Shown piece after piece: positions 1-6,663 of a stretch of DNA of 17,109 bases. A program made the position numbers and the translations under genes. Source of the stretch: Nitrospirota bacterium (GTDB lineage: Bacteria > Nitrospirota > JACRHJ01); the NCBI GenBank assembly GCA_021815285.1, contig JAKAHE010000013.1, positions 1 to 17,109 of the forward strand, in the 5' to 3' direction. Under the pieces are notes generated by a model. The model made no database searches and had not been told where the DNA came from. It saw nothing but the letters and a program-made list of their open reading frames with translations. The first letter of the stretch is position 1, and every line of letters begins with the position of its first letter.

Positions 1-6
1 ATCTAG

Positions 7-171
7 CTGCGGTTCGTCCTGAAGCAGGGGAAGAAGCGCCAGATACGCAGGATGTGCGAGCAGGTGGGGCTTGAGGTGGTCGGCCTAAAGCGTGTCAGAA
101 TCGGGAAAATCCGGCTTGAGAACCTGCCCGGGGGGAAGTGGAGATACCTTGCGCCGGGGGAGGAATTCTAA
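7..171 (+). CDS. RluF-like 23S rRNA pseudouridine synthase, C-terminal fragment
   Basis: The end of a pseudouridine synthase of the RluB/RluE/RluF/RsuA group, which isomerises uridine in ribosomal RNA. The readable part is 54 residues. It holds the family's C-terminal core GKKRQIRRMCEQVG, then a KRVRIG segment and LPGGKWRYL, which match the layout of RluF (RQIRRMC, then R-x-R-I, then LP-x-G-x-WR) better than RsuA. The catalytic Asp domain lies outside the window. A TAG stop is in frame at 4-6, directly before the conserved stretch; it could be an error at the sequence edge or a real disruption. Family membership is solid; the choice of RluF over its relatives is a judgement. Confidence 0.75.
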   Translation: MRFVLKQGKKRQIRRMCEQVGLEVVGLKRVRIGKIRLENLPGGKWRYLAPGEEF

Positions 172-401
172 GCCTTCCCCGCGCCCGGTTTTTGGCGTAA
201 AACGGCCTGTTTCAGGGCATTTTTCGCGCCATTCCCGATACCGGCTGAAAAACGCGCTAATTTCCTTTTTTTTCTTAACAATCGGCATGCTAAATAACGA
301 ATCCGGAACTGCTACTGACAGTGAACTTTCCCGACCGATGATATTTGCTCTTGAAGGTTATTGCATGATATGAGTCAATTACATCCGCCATTCCCGGTTT
401 T
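172..401. other. non-coding stretch before the repeat cluster
   Basis: Apart from the weak terminator near 201-224 and a T-rich run at about 261-273, nothing recognisable is seen here. Short open frames on both strands lack ribosome binding sites and family motifs. The neighbouring 402-723 is a cluster of dispersed repeats, so the whole 172-741 gap is taken as intergenic. Confidence 0.6.
201..224 (+). terminator. possible weak terminator after the pseudouridine synthase
   Basis: A short stem CCTG/CAGG (206-209 with 213-216, three-base loop) is followed by a T run at 220-224. The stem is only 4 bp clean, with an imperfect GC extension, so it is a weak candidate. It lies about 30 bp past the stop codon, where a terminator would be expected. 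Confidence 0.3.
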
Positions 402-456
402 GTAGCTGCCCCATTTATGGGGCGGTTTAAAGTCGCCCGATGAATCGGGCAGCTAC
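402..456. repeat. paired-hairpin dispersed element, copy A
   Basis: A 55-bp element bounded by the inverted ends GTAGCTGCCC (402-411) and GGGCAGCTAC (447-456). Inside are two hairpins, GCCCCATTTATGGGGC (408-423) and GCCCGATGAATCGGGC (435-450). A second copy in opposite orientation sits between hsp20 and lon (4230-4286). The organisation resembles REP/BIME elements or a very small MITE; no transposase is present in the window. The structure is read directly from the sequence; the element class is inferred. Confidence 0.8.
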
Positions 457-470
457 GAAAGCAGAAAGCA

Positions 471-496
471 GATTCTTCGCGTTGCTCAGAATGACA
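471..496 (-). repeat. dispersed repeat of the GTCATTCTGA...GAAGAATC type
   Basis: On the minus strand this 26-bp segment reads TGTCATTCTGA, then a variable centre, then GAAGAATC. The same element occurs at 6692-6717 in thiL, with 22 of 26 bases identical by eye. Its reading frame gives peptides such as CHSEQREES, commonly seen as spurious protein tails in genomes carrying this repeat. A more diverged relative ends at 723. Confidence 0.75.
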
Positions 497-503
497 GACA
501 AAA

Positions 504-532
504 TTCCTGGATTCCCGCTTTCGCGGGAATGA
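504..532 (-). repeat. dispersed palindromic repeat ATTCCCGC...GCGGGAAT
   Basis: Perfect 8-bp arms ATTCCCGC and GCGGGAAT with a 4-base loop (511-530), flanked by CTGG and GACGG. On the minus strand it reads through as the peptide SFPRKRESR, a well-known spurious peptide of this repeat class. A nearly identical copy (two differences over 28 aligned bases) lies in frame inside thiL at about 7650-7677. Confidence 0.75.
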
Positions 533-545
533 CGGGTTTGATTTT

Positions 546-642
546 CCCCTCCCCGCTCGTGGGGGAGGGTGGCCGAAGGCCGGGAGAGGGCGAAGGGAAA
601 TAGGCGCCCTCTCCCAGCCCTCTCCCATTACAGGGAGAGGGA
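546..642. repeat. CCCTCTCCC/GGGAGAGGG hairpin repeat cluster
   Basis: Three adjacent hairpins: a C-rich arm at 546-554 facing a G-rich arm at 561-569; a perfect 11-bp inverted repeat at 582-592 and 605-615; and a perfect 9-bp pair at 618-626 and 633-641 with a 6-base loop. The minus-strand reading PLPVMGEGWE is typical of a widespread intergenic repeat in environmental genomes. No gene is supported here. Confidence 0.7.
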
Positions 643-705
643 TAATAGAAAGGTGGATTCTTCGGCTTACAGGGAGAGGGATGATAGAAATGCGGATACT
701 TCGGC
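628..705. repeat. two-copy 39-bp tandem repeat
   Basis: Two direct copies, 628-666 and 667-705, each starting TTACAGGGAGAGGGAT and ending CTTCGGC. They match at 35 of 39 positions. The tandem joins the 3' arm of the CCCTCTCCC hairpin to the start of a GATTCTTCG-type repeat whose end, GGAATGACA, is reached only at 723. It therefore looks like a local duplication inside a composite repeat. Confidence 0.8.
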
Positions 706-741
706 GGTTGCCTCGGAATGACATTTGTTTGAGCTTAGGCT

Positions 742-2064
742 CTAATCAGGCGAGAAGAAGGCGAGTCTTTTTATCGGATAGCCGAACTTCAGGAGGAAAT
801 CGCGGCTGCCCGTGAATTTCGGCACTATGCCAGCCTGGAATAAGTATTTCTTCCAGAGCAGCGCCTGGTCTTCGCCGAAGAGCTTGAGGACAGTTTCCTG
901 CATGCCCATTGCGGCGCGGCTTGCATAGCAGATAAAGCTTTTCCCGTCCGGAGAAAGCGCTACCTTTACGTCCGAGGCGCTGGCCGGAGCGGGTTTGGTG
1001 GCGGAACCCTGGCCGCCGGCTGTGGCGGCGAGTTCAGGGAGGTTTACGGCAATAACATCAGCTCCCGGGAACGCGGCCTTGATCTGCCCGTCCAGGTCGG
1101 TGTTTTTCACGTCGAAGGGTTTGAATATCATCATGTACGCCTTTTTCGCGTCCTTCGAGAGCATAAGCTCAAAGCCGTATCCCTTGCGCTCGACGGTCTT
1201 CAGGTCGCCCTGCCTGTCTATAAAGTTTATGAACGAGAGATTCCCTCCGCGCACGCGGAAGAGGCCGCCTGAGTCGCCCTCTATGATGTGTCGCGGGAAA
1301 TAGGACTTATCCCATAGCTGCTTTCCGTTTCCGTCCAGCAGGACAACCGACGAGCATTGCCTTTTCCCCATGCCCATCGGGGCGATGAAACAGCTCCCGT
1401 CCCGCGCCATGAAGCCGTCCTGCGCGTCGAGCCAGCCGTCGAGGTTCTCGCCCGCGTCCCTGTCCATGAGCAGTTTTCCGTTTCTGTCGTACAGATACAG
1501 CCTCTGCCCGGGTTTTGTCATGCTGTAGGGCGGGGTCTCGTCGTCGATAAGGACGCGGGAGCCGTCGTCGGATATGATTACGGAGGCAAGGCCGTAGTCG
1601 TCCTTTGGCGCGGCGATGAAGAGGAGTTTCCCGTCTTTGTCCATGTAGCGAAGCTCATACCAGCCGCCGGTTGCAAAACAGGCGACGGCGTAACACTCCC
1701 CGGATCTGGCGAGCCATACCTGGCGGCGGATAACCGGGAGCTCCTCCGAAGCATGCAAGGCCCCGTCGGAAGCCGGTCTACCGGCTATCCAGAGCCTTTG
1801 GCCGGGGACGGTAAGGGTTTTCCTGGCCGCGAGGTCCTCGACAAGCTTAAGCCCGCCCCTGCGGCTGACGGCGATAATGCGCGACGGCTGGTCGCCCTTT
1901 GGCGAGAGCTGGACGGCGAGAAGCTCGCCGCCGGAATTGAACCGGCTTACGGCTGTCAGGGGCGGGGAAAAACTCAGGTTAAACCTCTGGCGCACGGAAG
2001 GCGCGGCAAACGCCGTCTGCGCCAGGGCAATAAAGGCGGTTAGTATGAAAACGGTTTTACGCAT
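742..2064 (-). CDS. secreted propeller-like protein of unknown function
   Basis: A 440-residue protein with a clear Sec signal peptide (MRKTVFILTAFIALAQTAFA, cleavage probably after the AFA near residue 20). The mature part is rich in short strands and turn motifs of the kind LSPDGKSF, ISDDGSRVL, YDRNGKLL and LDGNGKQLWD, repeated along the chain, which suggests a WD40/YVTN-like beta-propeller. A low-complexity linker rich in Ala, Gly, Pro and Ser interrupts it near residues 345-365. No catalytic motif is recognised. Location is probably periplasmic or extracellular. The start is chosen for the signal peptide; no convincing ribosome binding site precedes it. The gene stands alone, divergent from coaE. 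A 228-residue open frame on the opposite strand (1357-2043) is its shadow. Confidence 0.75.
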   Translation of the reverse strand: MRKTVFILTAFIALAQTAFAAPSVRQRFNLSFSPPLTAVSRFNSGGELLAVQLSPKGDQPSRIIAVSRRGGLKLVEDLAARKTLTVPGQRLWIAGRPASDGALHASEELPVIRRQVWLARSGECYAVACFATGGWYELRYMDKDGKLLFIAAPKDDYGLASVIISDDGSRVLIDDETPPYSMTKPGQRLYLYDRNGKLLMDRDAGENLDGWLDAQDGFMARDGSCFIAPMGMGKRQCSSVVLLDGNGKQLWDKSYFPRHIIEGDSGGLFRVRGGNLSFINFIDRQGDLKTVERKGYGFELMLSKDAKKAYMMIFKPFDVKNTDLDGQIKAAFPGADVIAVNLPELAATAGGQGSATKPAPASASDVKVALSPDGKSFICYASRAAMGMQETVLKLFGEDQALLWKKYLFQAGIVPKFTGSRDFLLKFGYPIKRLAFFSPD

Positions 2065-2084
2065 ATGTTATCTGCAACTTTAGA

Positions 2085-2113
2085 ATCTTACCAGACATTG
2101 CGAGACTTCACAA
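2085..2113 (-). promoter_or_regulatory. possible sigma-70 promoter for the secreted protein
   Basis: On the minus strand, TTGTGA (2108-2113) and TAAGAT (2085-2090) are separated by 17 bp. Each hexamer matches the consensus at four of six positions. The start of transcription would fall about 14 bp before the gene's ATG. The match is modest and might be chance. Confidence 0.3.
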
Positions 2114-2123
2114 TGCCGAATTT

Positions 2124-2154
2124 TTGACACCGGGAAGTAAAAACGGGTTATAAT
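2124..2154 (+). promoter_or_regulatory. sigma-70 promoter for coaE
   Basis: A perfect TTGACA (2124-2129) and a perfect TATAAT (2149-2154) with a 19-bp spacer, longer than the usual 17. Transcription would start near 2161, giving a leader of about 40 bases before coaE. The spacer length may lower its strength. It overlaps no gene and points away from the divergent secreted-protein gene. Confidence 0.6.
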
Positions 2155-2200
2155 AAATTGTAGCGGAAAGGGCCTTTCAGGGCCGCAGAAGAAGGGTAAA

Positions 2201-2797
2201 ATGAAGAAAATCGGCCTCACGGGGGGCATAGCATCCGGGAAAAGCACGGTAAGCCGCGTCCTCGGCGAGATGGGCGCGCGCATAATAGACGCCGACCTGC
2301 TGGCGCGCGAGGCGCTCATGCCGGGTACCGATGCCTACCGCGCTACCGTAAGGTTATTCGGCAGGAGGATTCTCTCCTCGGACGGACATATAGACAGGAA
2401 GGCCCTGGGGGATATAGTCTTCCGCGACCATGAGAAGCGCTCCGTCCTGGAGGGCGTGGTTCACCCGGAGATATTCCGCCGCGAGGCTGAGATTGTCGGC
2501 GGGATAATGGCAAATGAGCCTGGCGCGCTCGTGATATTCGACGCCGCGCTGCTTATAGAATCGGGCGCGTGGCGCAGGATGGACGGCCTGATTGTCGTAT
2601 GGTGCCGGAAAGAGACGCAGGTGGAGAGGCTGATAAAAAACTGCCGCCTGACGCCGGAGGAGGCGCTTCTGAGGATCGAGGCGCAGATGCCCCTGGACGA
2701 AAAGAAGAAATACGCCTCGTGGATAATCGACAACGACGGCGACGTCTCCGCCGCAATCCGCCAGACAGAAGAGATATACAGGAAACTTACTGAATAA
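2201..2797 (+). CDS. coaE: dephospho-CoA kinase
   Basis: Phosphorylates the ribose 3'-hydroxyl of dephospho-CoA with ATP, the last step of coenzyme A synthesis, in the cytoplasm. The 198-residue length is normal for the family. It opens with KKIGLTGGIASGKST, where the P-loop GGIASGKST spans residues 8-16, followed by the family's D-A-D motif at 30-32 and a conserved HPEIF at the helical CoA-binding region. A GAAGGG ribosome binding site at 2191-2196 supports the ATG. A consensus-like promoter lies upstream. It is separated from galU by 85 bp that may hold a further promoter, so it is probably its own unit with possible read-through. Confidence 0.95.
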   Translation: MKKIGLTGGIASGKSTVSRVLGEMGARIIDADLLAREALMPGTDAYRATVRLFGRRILSSDGHIDRKALGDIVFRDHEKRSVLEGVVHPEIFRREAEIVGGIMANEPGALVIFDAALLIESGAWRRMDGLIVVWCRKETQVERLIKNCRLTPEEALLRIEAQMPLDEKKKYASWIIDNDGDVSAAIRQTEEIYRKLTE

Positions 2798-2799
2798 GT

Positions 2800-2828
2800 T
2801 TGACTTTTACTCTTGTTTTAATTAAACT
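2800..2828 (+). promoter_or_regulatory. possible promoter for galU and the downstream operon
   Basis: TTGACT (2800-2805, five of six to consensus) and TAAACT (2823-2828, four of six) are spaced by 17 bp. It sits just after the coaE stop codon, with a leader of about 50 bases to the galU TTG. This is the only promoter-like pair seen in the coaE-galU gap. Confidence 0.4.
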
Positions 2829-2882
2829 TAAGCGTTGCGGCAGTATTAAATCGTCCTGGCGAATCGGGGAGGTCCGAGCCTT

Positions 2883-3764
2883 TTGAAGGAGAAGAAGGAC
2901 AGCATAAGGAAGGCCGTTTTCCCGGCTGCGGGCCTCGGCACCCGGTTCCTTCCGGCGACAAAGGCATCGCCCAAGGAGATGCTGCCCCTCGTTGACAAGC
3001 CCCTTATACAGTATGGCGTCGAGGAGGCCGTGGCCTCCGGGGTGGACGAGGTGATCATCATCACCGGCAGGGGAAAGCGCGCCATCGAGGACCACTTCGA
3101 CATATCCTTCGAGCTGGAATACGAGCTCAGGGAGAAAAACAAGCTGAAGCTCCTGGCGGAGGTGGAGAGGATCTCCAATATGGTGCATTTCTCCTACATC
3201 CGCCAGAAAAAGGCCCTGGGGCTCGGGCACGCGGTATTGTGCTCGGAGCCTTCGATAGACGGCGAGCCTTTCGCCGTCATACTCTCCGACGACATAATAG
3301 ACGCAAAGACGCCCGCCACCAAGCAGCTCATGGACGTCTACGAGAAATACCGCTCCCCGGTGGTGGCGATATGCGAGGTGCCGAAAGAGGCCGTATCGAG
3401 CTACGGCATAATCGACGCGATAGAGGTGGAGCGCGGGGTATACCAGGTGCGGGACATGGTCGAGAAGCCATCCGTGGAAAAGGCGCCGTCCAACCTCGCC
3501 ATAATTGGCCGGTACGTCCTGACGCCGGACATCTTCGAGCAATTGAAGGAAACGAGGCCCGGCAAGGGCGGAGAGATACAACTCACCGACGCGCTCCAGG
3601 GCCTGATGAAGGAGCGGCCCGTCTATGCCTGCCGGTTCAGGGGCGTTCGCTATGACGCAGGGGACAAGCTCGGGTTTTTAAAGGCTACGGTGGAATACGC
3701 CCTGAAGGACGCGGGTCTGGGCGGCGAGTTCAGAAAATATATAAAGGGGCTGAATCTGGAGTAG
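2883..3764 (+). CDS. galU: UTP--glucose-1-phosphate uridylyltransferase
   Basis: Makes UDP-glucose and pyrophosphate from UTP and glucose-1-phosphate, supplying sugar donors for envelope polysaccharides and the substrate for UDP-glucose dehydrogenases. 293 residues, the usual length. The nucleotide-binding signature GLGTRFLPATKASPKEMLP begins at residue 17; VDKP, YGIID, EKP and GGEIQLTDAL follow in family order. The start is TTG: a strong GGGGAGG site lies at 2866-2872, 10 bases ahead, and no better start is present. It heads the plus-strand run into hsp20 and lon. It could feed the nucleotide-sugar dehydrogenase at the end of the window, if that enzyme uses UDP-glucose. A 264-residue open frame on the opposite strand is a shadow. 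Confidence 0.95.
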   Translation: MKEKKDSIRKAVFPAAGLGTRFLPATKASPKEMLPLVDKPLIQYGVEEAVASGVDEVIIITGRGKRAIEDHFDISFELEYELREKNKLKLLAEVERISNMVHFSYIRQKKALGLGHAVLCSEPSIDGEPFAVILSDDIIDAKTPATKQLMDVYEKYRSPVVAICEVPKEAVSSYGIIDAIEVERGVYQVRDMVEKPSVEKAPSNLAIIGRYVLTPDIFEQLKETRPGKGGEIQLTDALQGLMKERPVYACRFRGVRYDAGDKLGFLKATVEYALKDAGLGGEFRKYIKGLNLE

Positions 3765-3789
3765 ATTGCGTGTGCGCGGGGAGGCTTAG

Positions 3790-4233
3790 ATGGCCGTAAA
3801 GAAAGTCGGTTTCCCGACCAGCGTTATGGGCGAGGAGTTCAAGAACCTCTTAAGGCTTATAGAGGAGGACGAAAAAAACTCCGGCCTTGGCGAGACGTCC
3901 GGGCCGCTTCTCGACCTCTACGAGACGAAGGAGAGCGTGGTAGTGGAGGCGGACCTGCCAGGAATAGACCCGTCATTTATAAGCATCTGCATATTTCACG
4001 GTTTCCTGACCATCGAGGGAATCAAGCGCGAGAGGCTGAGCGAGAGCGAAAGGGTGAACTACCTCTGCATGGAGCGGTCCTTCGAGCCGTTTCGGAGGAT
4101 AATCAGAATAACCGTCCCGATAAACCCGAAGGAGGGCAGAGCGGTATATCAAAGGGGCGTCCTGACCGTGACGTTCCCGAAGATCAAGGAAAAGCGCGGC
4201 GAACCGATAAAGATACAGATAGAGAGATTGTAG
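3790..4233 (+). CDS. small heat shock protein (Hsp20/alpha-crystallin family)
   Basis: An ATP-independent holdase that binds unfolding proteins in the cytoplasm. 147 residues: a short N-terminal arm, then an alpha-crystallin domain from about residue 38. Seen motifs are LPGI (56-59), ERSFEPFRR (95-103, where the family has E-R-x-x-G-x-F-x-R), the A-x-x-x-x-G-V-L signature at 118-125 and a C-terminal I-K-I tail motif (140-142) used in oligomer assembly. A GGGGAGG site at 3778-3784, five bases before the ATG, supports the start. It lies 25 bp after galU and just ahead of lon, a sensible chaperone-protease pair. Its stop codon TAG is the second to fourth bases of a paired-hairpin repeat, so the repeat fixed its C-terminus. 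Confidence 0.92.
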   Translation: MAVKKVGFPTSVMGEEFKNLLRLIEEDEKNSGLGETSGPLLDLYETKESVVVEADLPGIDPSFISICIFHGFLTIEGIKRERLSESERVNYLCMERSFEPFRRIIRITVPINPKEGRAVYQRGVLTVTFPKIKEKRGEPIKIQIERL

Positions 4234-4286
4234 CTGCCCGATTTATCGGGCGAATTCTAAAAGTGCCCCATGAGCGGGGCAGCTAC
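4230..4286. repeat. paired-hairpin dispersed element, copy B
   Basis: A 57-bp element with ends GTAGCTGCCC (4230-4239) and GGGCAGCTAC (4277-4286) and internal hairpins GCCCGATTTATCGGGC (4236-4251) and GCCCCATGAGCGGGGC (4265-4280). It is copy A (402-456) in reverse orientation, with a different central spacer. It provides the hsp20 stop codon and an in-frame ATG (4270) in front of lon. The two hairpins could act as a weak RNA barrier between hsp20 and lon messages; there is no T run after them. Confidence 0.85.
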
Positions 4287-4287
4287 C

Positions 4288-4294
4288 AAAGGAG
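4288..4294 (+). promoter_or_regulatory. ribosome binding site deciding the lon start
   Basis: AAAGGAG immediately after repeat copy B. It is downstream of the ATG at 4270, so it can serve only the GTG at 4306 (11-base spacing). No similar site precedes the ATG, whose upstream bases form the repeat hairpin. Confidence 0.6.
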
Positions 4295-4305
4295 ACCAGA
4301 GCATA

Positions 4306-6663
4306 GTGGCCGAACAAAACGAACAACCCCAGGAAGAACAGCAGCAGGTAGAGATACCGGACAGGCTTCCCCTTCTGCCCATACGGGATATCGTCATTTT
4401 CCCGTACATGATACTGCCGCTCTTCGTCGGCAGGGACATGTCCATAAAGGCAATCGACGACGCGCTGTCCGGGAACAGGCTTATCCTGCTCGTGGCGCAG
4501 AAGGACCTGAATACCGAAAACCCTGAGCCGAAAGACCTCTACAGCATTGGCACGGTGGGGATGATAATGCGTATGCTGAAGCTGCCGGACGGGCGGGTGA
4601 AGATACTCGTCCAGGGCATGTCCAAGGCAACTATAAAGGATTACATCCAGACCGAGCCTTACTTCCTCGTGAACATCGAGAAGGTCGTTGAGCCGAAGGA
4701 GCCAAAGCTGACGCTCGAGGTCGAGGCCCTGATGCGGAACGTAAAGGAGCAGCTCGAGAAGATGATCTCGCTCGGCAAGATGCTCCTGCCGGACATCATG
4801 GTCATAGTGGAGAACATCGACGACCCCGGCAAGCTTGCAGACCTCGTCGCCTCGAACCTCGGCCTGAAGGTTGAGACGGCCCAGGAGGTGCTCGAGATTT
4901 CAGACCCCAGGGCGCGGCTGACAAAGGTAAACGAGATAATCTCCAAGGAGCTCGAAGTCCTGACGATGCAGCAGAAGATTCAGGCGTCGGCCAGGGGAGA
5001 GATAGACAAGAGCCAGAGGGAGTATTTCCTCCGGGAGCAGTTGAAGGCCATCCAGAAGGAACTCGGCGAGACCGACGAGCGCACCGAGGAGATGAACGAC
5101 CTCAGAAAGAAGGTTGAAGAGGCGAAGATGCCGGAGAAGGTCATGGCCGAGGCGGAGAAGCAGTTAAAGCGCCTCGAGAGAATGCACCCGGACGCCGCCG
5201 AATCCGCCGTCATACGATCCTACATCGAGACACTGGCAGAGCTTCCCTGGGCGAGGAGCACACAGGACAACCTTGACATTAACGCCGCGAAGAAGATACT
5301 CGACGAGGACCACTACGACCTGGAAAAGGTAAAGGACAGGATACTCGAATACCTCTCCGTCAGGAAGCTCAAGGAGAAGCTGAAAGGCCCGATACTCTGT
5401 TTCGTCGGGCCGCCGGGCGTTGGCAAGACGTCGCTTGGGAAGTCCATCGCAAGGGCGCTCGGGCGCGAGTTCTTCCGGATGTCCCTTGGCGGCATACGGG
5501 ACGAGGCCGAGATACGCGGGCACAGAAGGACATACGTCGGCGCGCTTCCGGGCAGGATAATCCAGGGGATCAGGCAGTGCAACACGAATAACCCCGTCTT
5601 CATGCTCGACGAGGTTGACAAGGTCGGCGCGGACTTCCGTGGAGACCCGTCCGCCGCACTGCTCGAAGTCTTGGACCCGGAGCAGAACTTCGCCTTCGTG
5701 GATCACTACCTTGCCGTGCCGTTCGACTTGTCGAACGTCATGTTCATCACCACCGCGAACCTTGCAGACCCGATCATCCCGGCCCTGAAGGACAGGATGG
5801 AGACCATACACCTCGCCGGCTATACGGAGGAGGAAAAGAAGGGCATCGCGCTGAAATACCTTATACCTCGGCAGTTGAACGAGAACGGCGTCACGGACAA
5901 GGACATCGTCATCTCCGACCAGGCCCTGACGCAGCTCATATCCCAGTATACCAGGGAGTCGGGCTTAAGGAACCTGGAGCGCGAGGTCGCAAACATATGC
6001 AGGAAGGTGGCAAGAAAGATCGCCGAGGGCAAGAAAGGCCCGATACACATAACCCCCAAGGAACTCCAGAAATACGTCGGCCCGCCGCGCTACCTTCCGG
6101 AGGAAGAACGCGAGAAGGACGAGGTGGGCGTCGCCACCGGCCTTGCCTGGACGGAGACCGGCGGGGACATACTCTTCATAGAGGCAACGACGATGAAGGG
6201 CAAGGGGAGCCTGACCCTTACCGGGCACCTGGGAGAGGTGATGAAGGAGTCCGCCCAGGCCGCGCTCTCATACGTCCGCTCCAAGGCCCCGAACCTGGGA
6301 ATCAAGGAGGACGTCTTCGGGAAGACCGACCTCCACATACATGTACCGGCGGGGGCCATACCGAAGGACGGCCCTTCCGCGGGCGTGACCATGGGAACCG
6401 CGATTACCTCCGCCCTTACCGGCAGGCCCGTAAGCAAGGACGTCGCCATGACCGGAGAGATTACGCTGCGGGGCAGGGTCCTGCCGATAGGCGGCCTTAA
6501 GGAGAAAACGCTCGCCGCAAGGCGCGCGGGCATAAAGACGGTCATAGTTCCGAAAAGGAATGCGAAGGACATAGAGGACATACCGAAGATCGTCCGCAAA
6601 AGCCTTGAGATAAGATTTGTCGAGCACATGGACGAGGTGCTTGAGATAGCCCTTCTGAAATGA
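4306..6663 (+). CDS. lon: ATP-dependent Lon protease (LonA type)
   Basis: Cytoplasmic AAA+ serine protease that degrades misfolded and some regulatory proteins. From this GTG it is 785 residues, normal for LonA. Order: N-terminal substrate domain from LPLLPIRDIVIFP, coiled region, AAA+ module with Walker A GPPGVGKT (368-375) and Walker B VFMLDE (D435/E436), then the protease domain with catalytic Ser691 in DGPSAG and Lys734 in GLKEK, 43 residues apart as in E. coli Lon. An upstream in-frame ATG at 4270 would add 12 residues but lies inside a repeat hairpin. The GTG has an AAAGGAG site at 4288-4294, 11 bases away, slightly long, so GTG is preferred, not proven. Its end overlaps thiL by four bases (ATGA). 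Confidence 0.95.
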   Translation: MAEQNEQPQEEQQQVEIPDRLPLLPIRDIVIFPYMILPLFVGRDMSIKAIDDALSGNRLILLVAQKDLNTENPEPKDLYSIGTVGMIMRMLKLPDGRVKILVQGMSKATIKDYIQTEPYFLVNIEKVVEPKEPKLTLEVEALMRNVKEQLEKMISLGKMLLPDIMVIVENIDDPGKLADLVASNLGLKVETAQEVLEISDPRARLTKVNEIISKELEVLTMQQKIQASARGEIDKSQREYFLREQLKAIQKELGETDERTEEMNDLRKKVEEAKMPEKVMAEAEKQLKRLERMHPDAAESAVIRSYIETLAELPWARSTQDNLDINAAKKILDEDHYDLEKVKDRILEYLSVRKLKEKLKGPILCFVGPPGVGKTSLGKSIARALGREFFRMSLGGIRDEAEIRGHRRTYVGALPGRIIQGIRQCNTNNPVFMLDEVDKVGADFRGDPSAALLEVLDPEQNFAFVDHYLAVPFDLSNVMFITTANLADPIIPALKDRMETIHLAGYTEEEKKGIALKYLIPRQLNENGVTDKDIVISDQALTQLISQYTRESGLRNLEREVANICRKVARKIAEGKKGPIHITPKELQKYVGPPRYLPEEEREKDEVGVATGLAWTETGGDILFIEATTMKGKGSLTLTGHLGEVMKESAQAALSYVRSKAPNLGIKEDVFGKTDLHIHVPAGAIPKDGPSAGVTMGTAITSALTGRPVSKDVAMTGEITLRGRVLPIGGLKEKTLAARRAGIKTVIVPKRNAKDIEDIPKIVRKSLEIRFVEHMDEVLEIALLK

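Noticed and set aside
402..723. CRISPR array
   Set aside because: The repeats are of different families with no regular unit-spacer period; only one two-copy tandem is present.
290..724. 144-residue minus-strand open frame in the gap after the pseudouridine synthase
   Set aside because: Its translation is made of repeat peptides (PLPVMGEGWE, SFPRKRESR, CHSEQREES) from back-to-back hairpin repeats; no ribosome binding site or protein family.
1357..2043. 228-residue plus-strand open frame opposite the secreted protein
   Set aside because: It has no family motifs, while the minus-strand protein has a clear signal peptide and propeller-like turns; GC-rich shadow.
2787..3581. 264-residue minus-strand open frame opposite galU
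   Set aside because: Complete antisense shadow of an unmistakable GalU; no motifs.
4270..4305. 12-residue N-terminal extension of Lon from ATG 4270
   Set aside because: The ATG is inside a repeat hairpin with no ribosome binding site ahead, whereas GTG 4306 follows AAAGGAG. Kept as an alternative only.
5164..5811. 215-residue minus-strand open frame opposite lon
   Set aside because: Antisense to the Lon AAA+ core with no recognisable domain.
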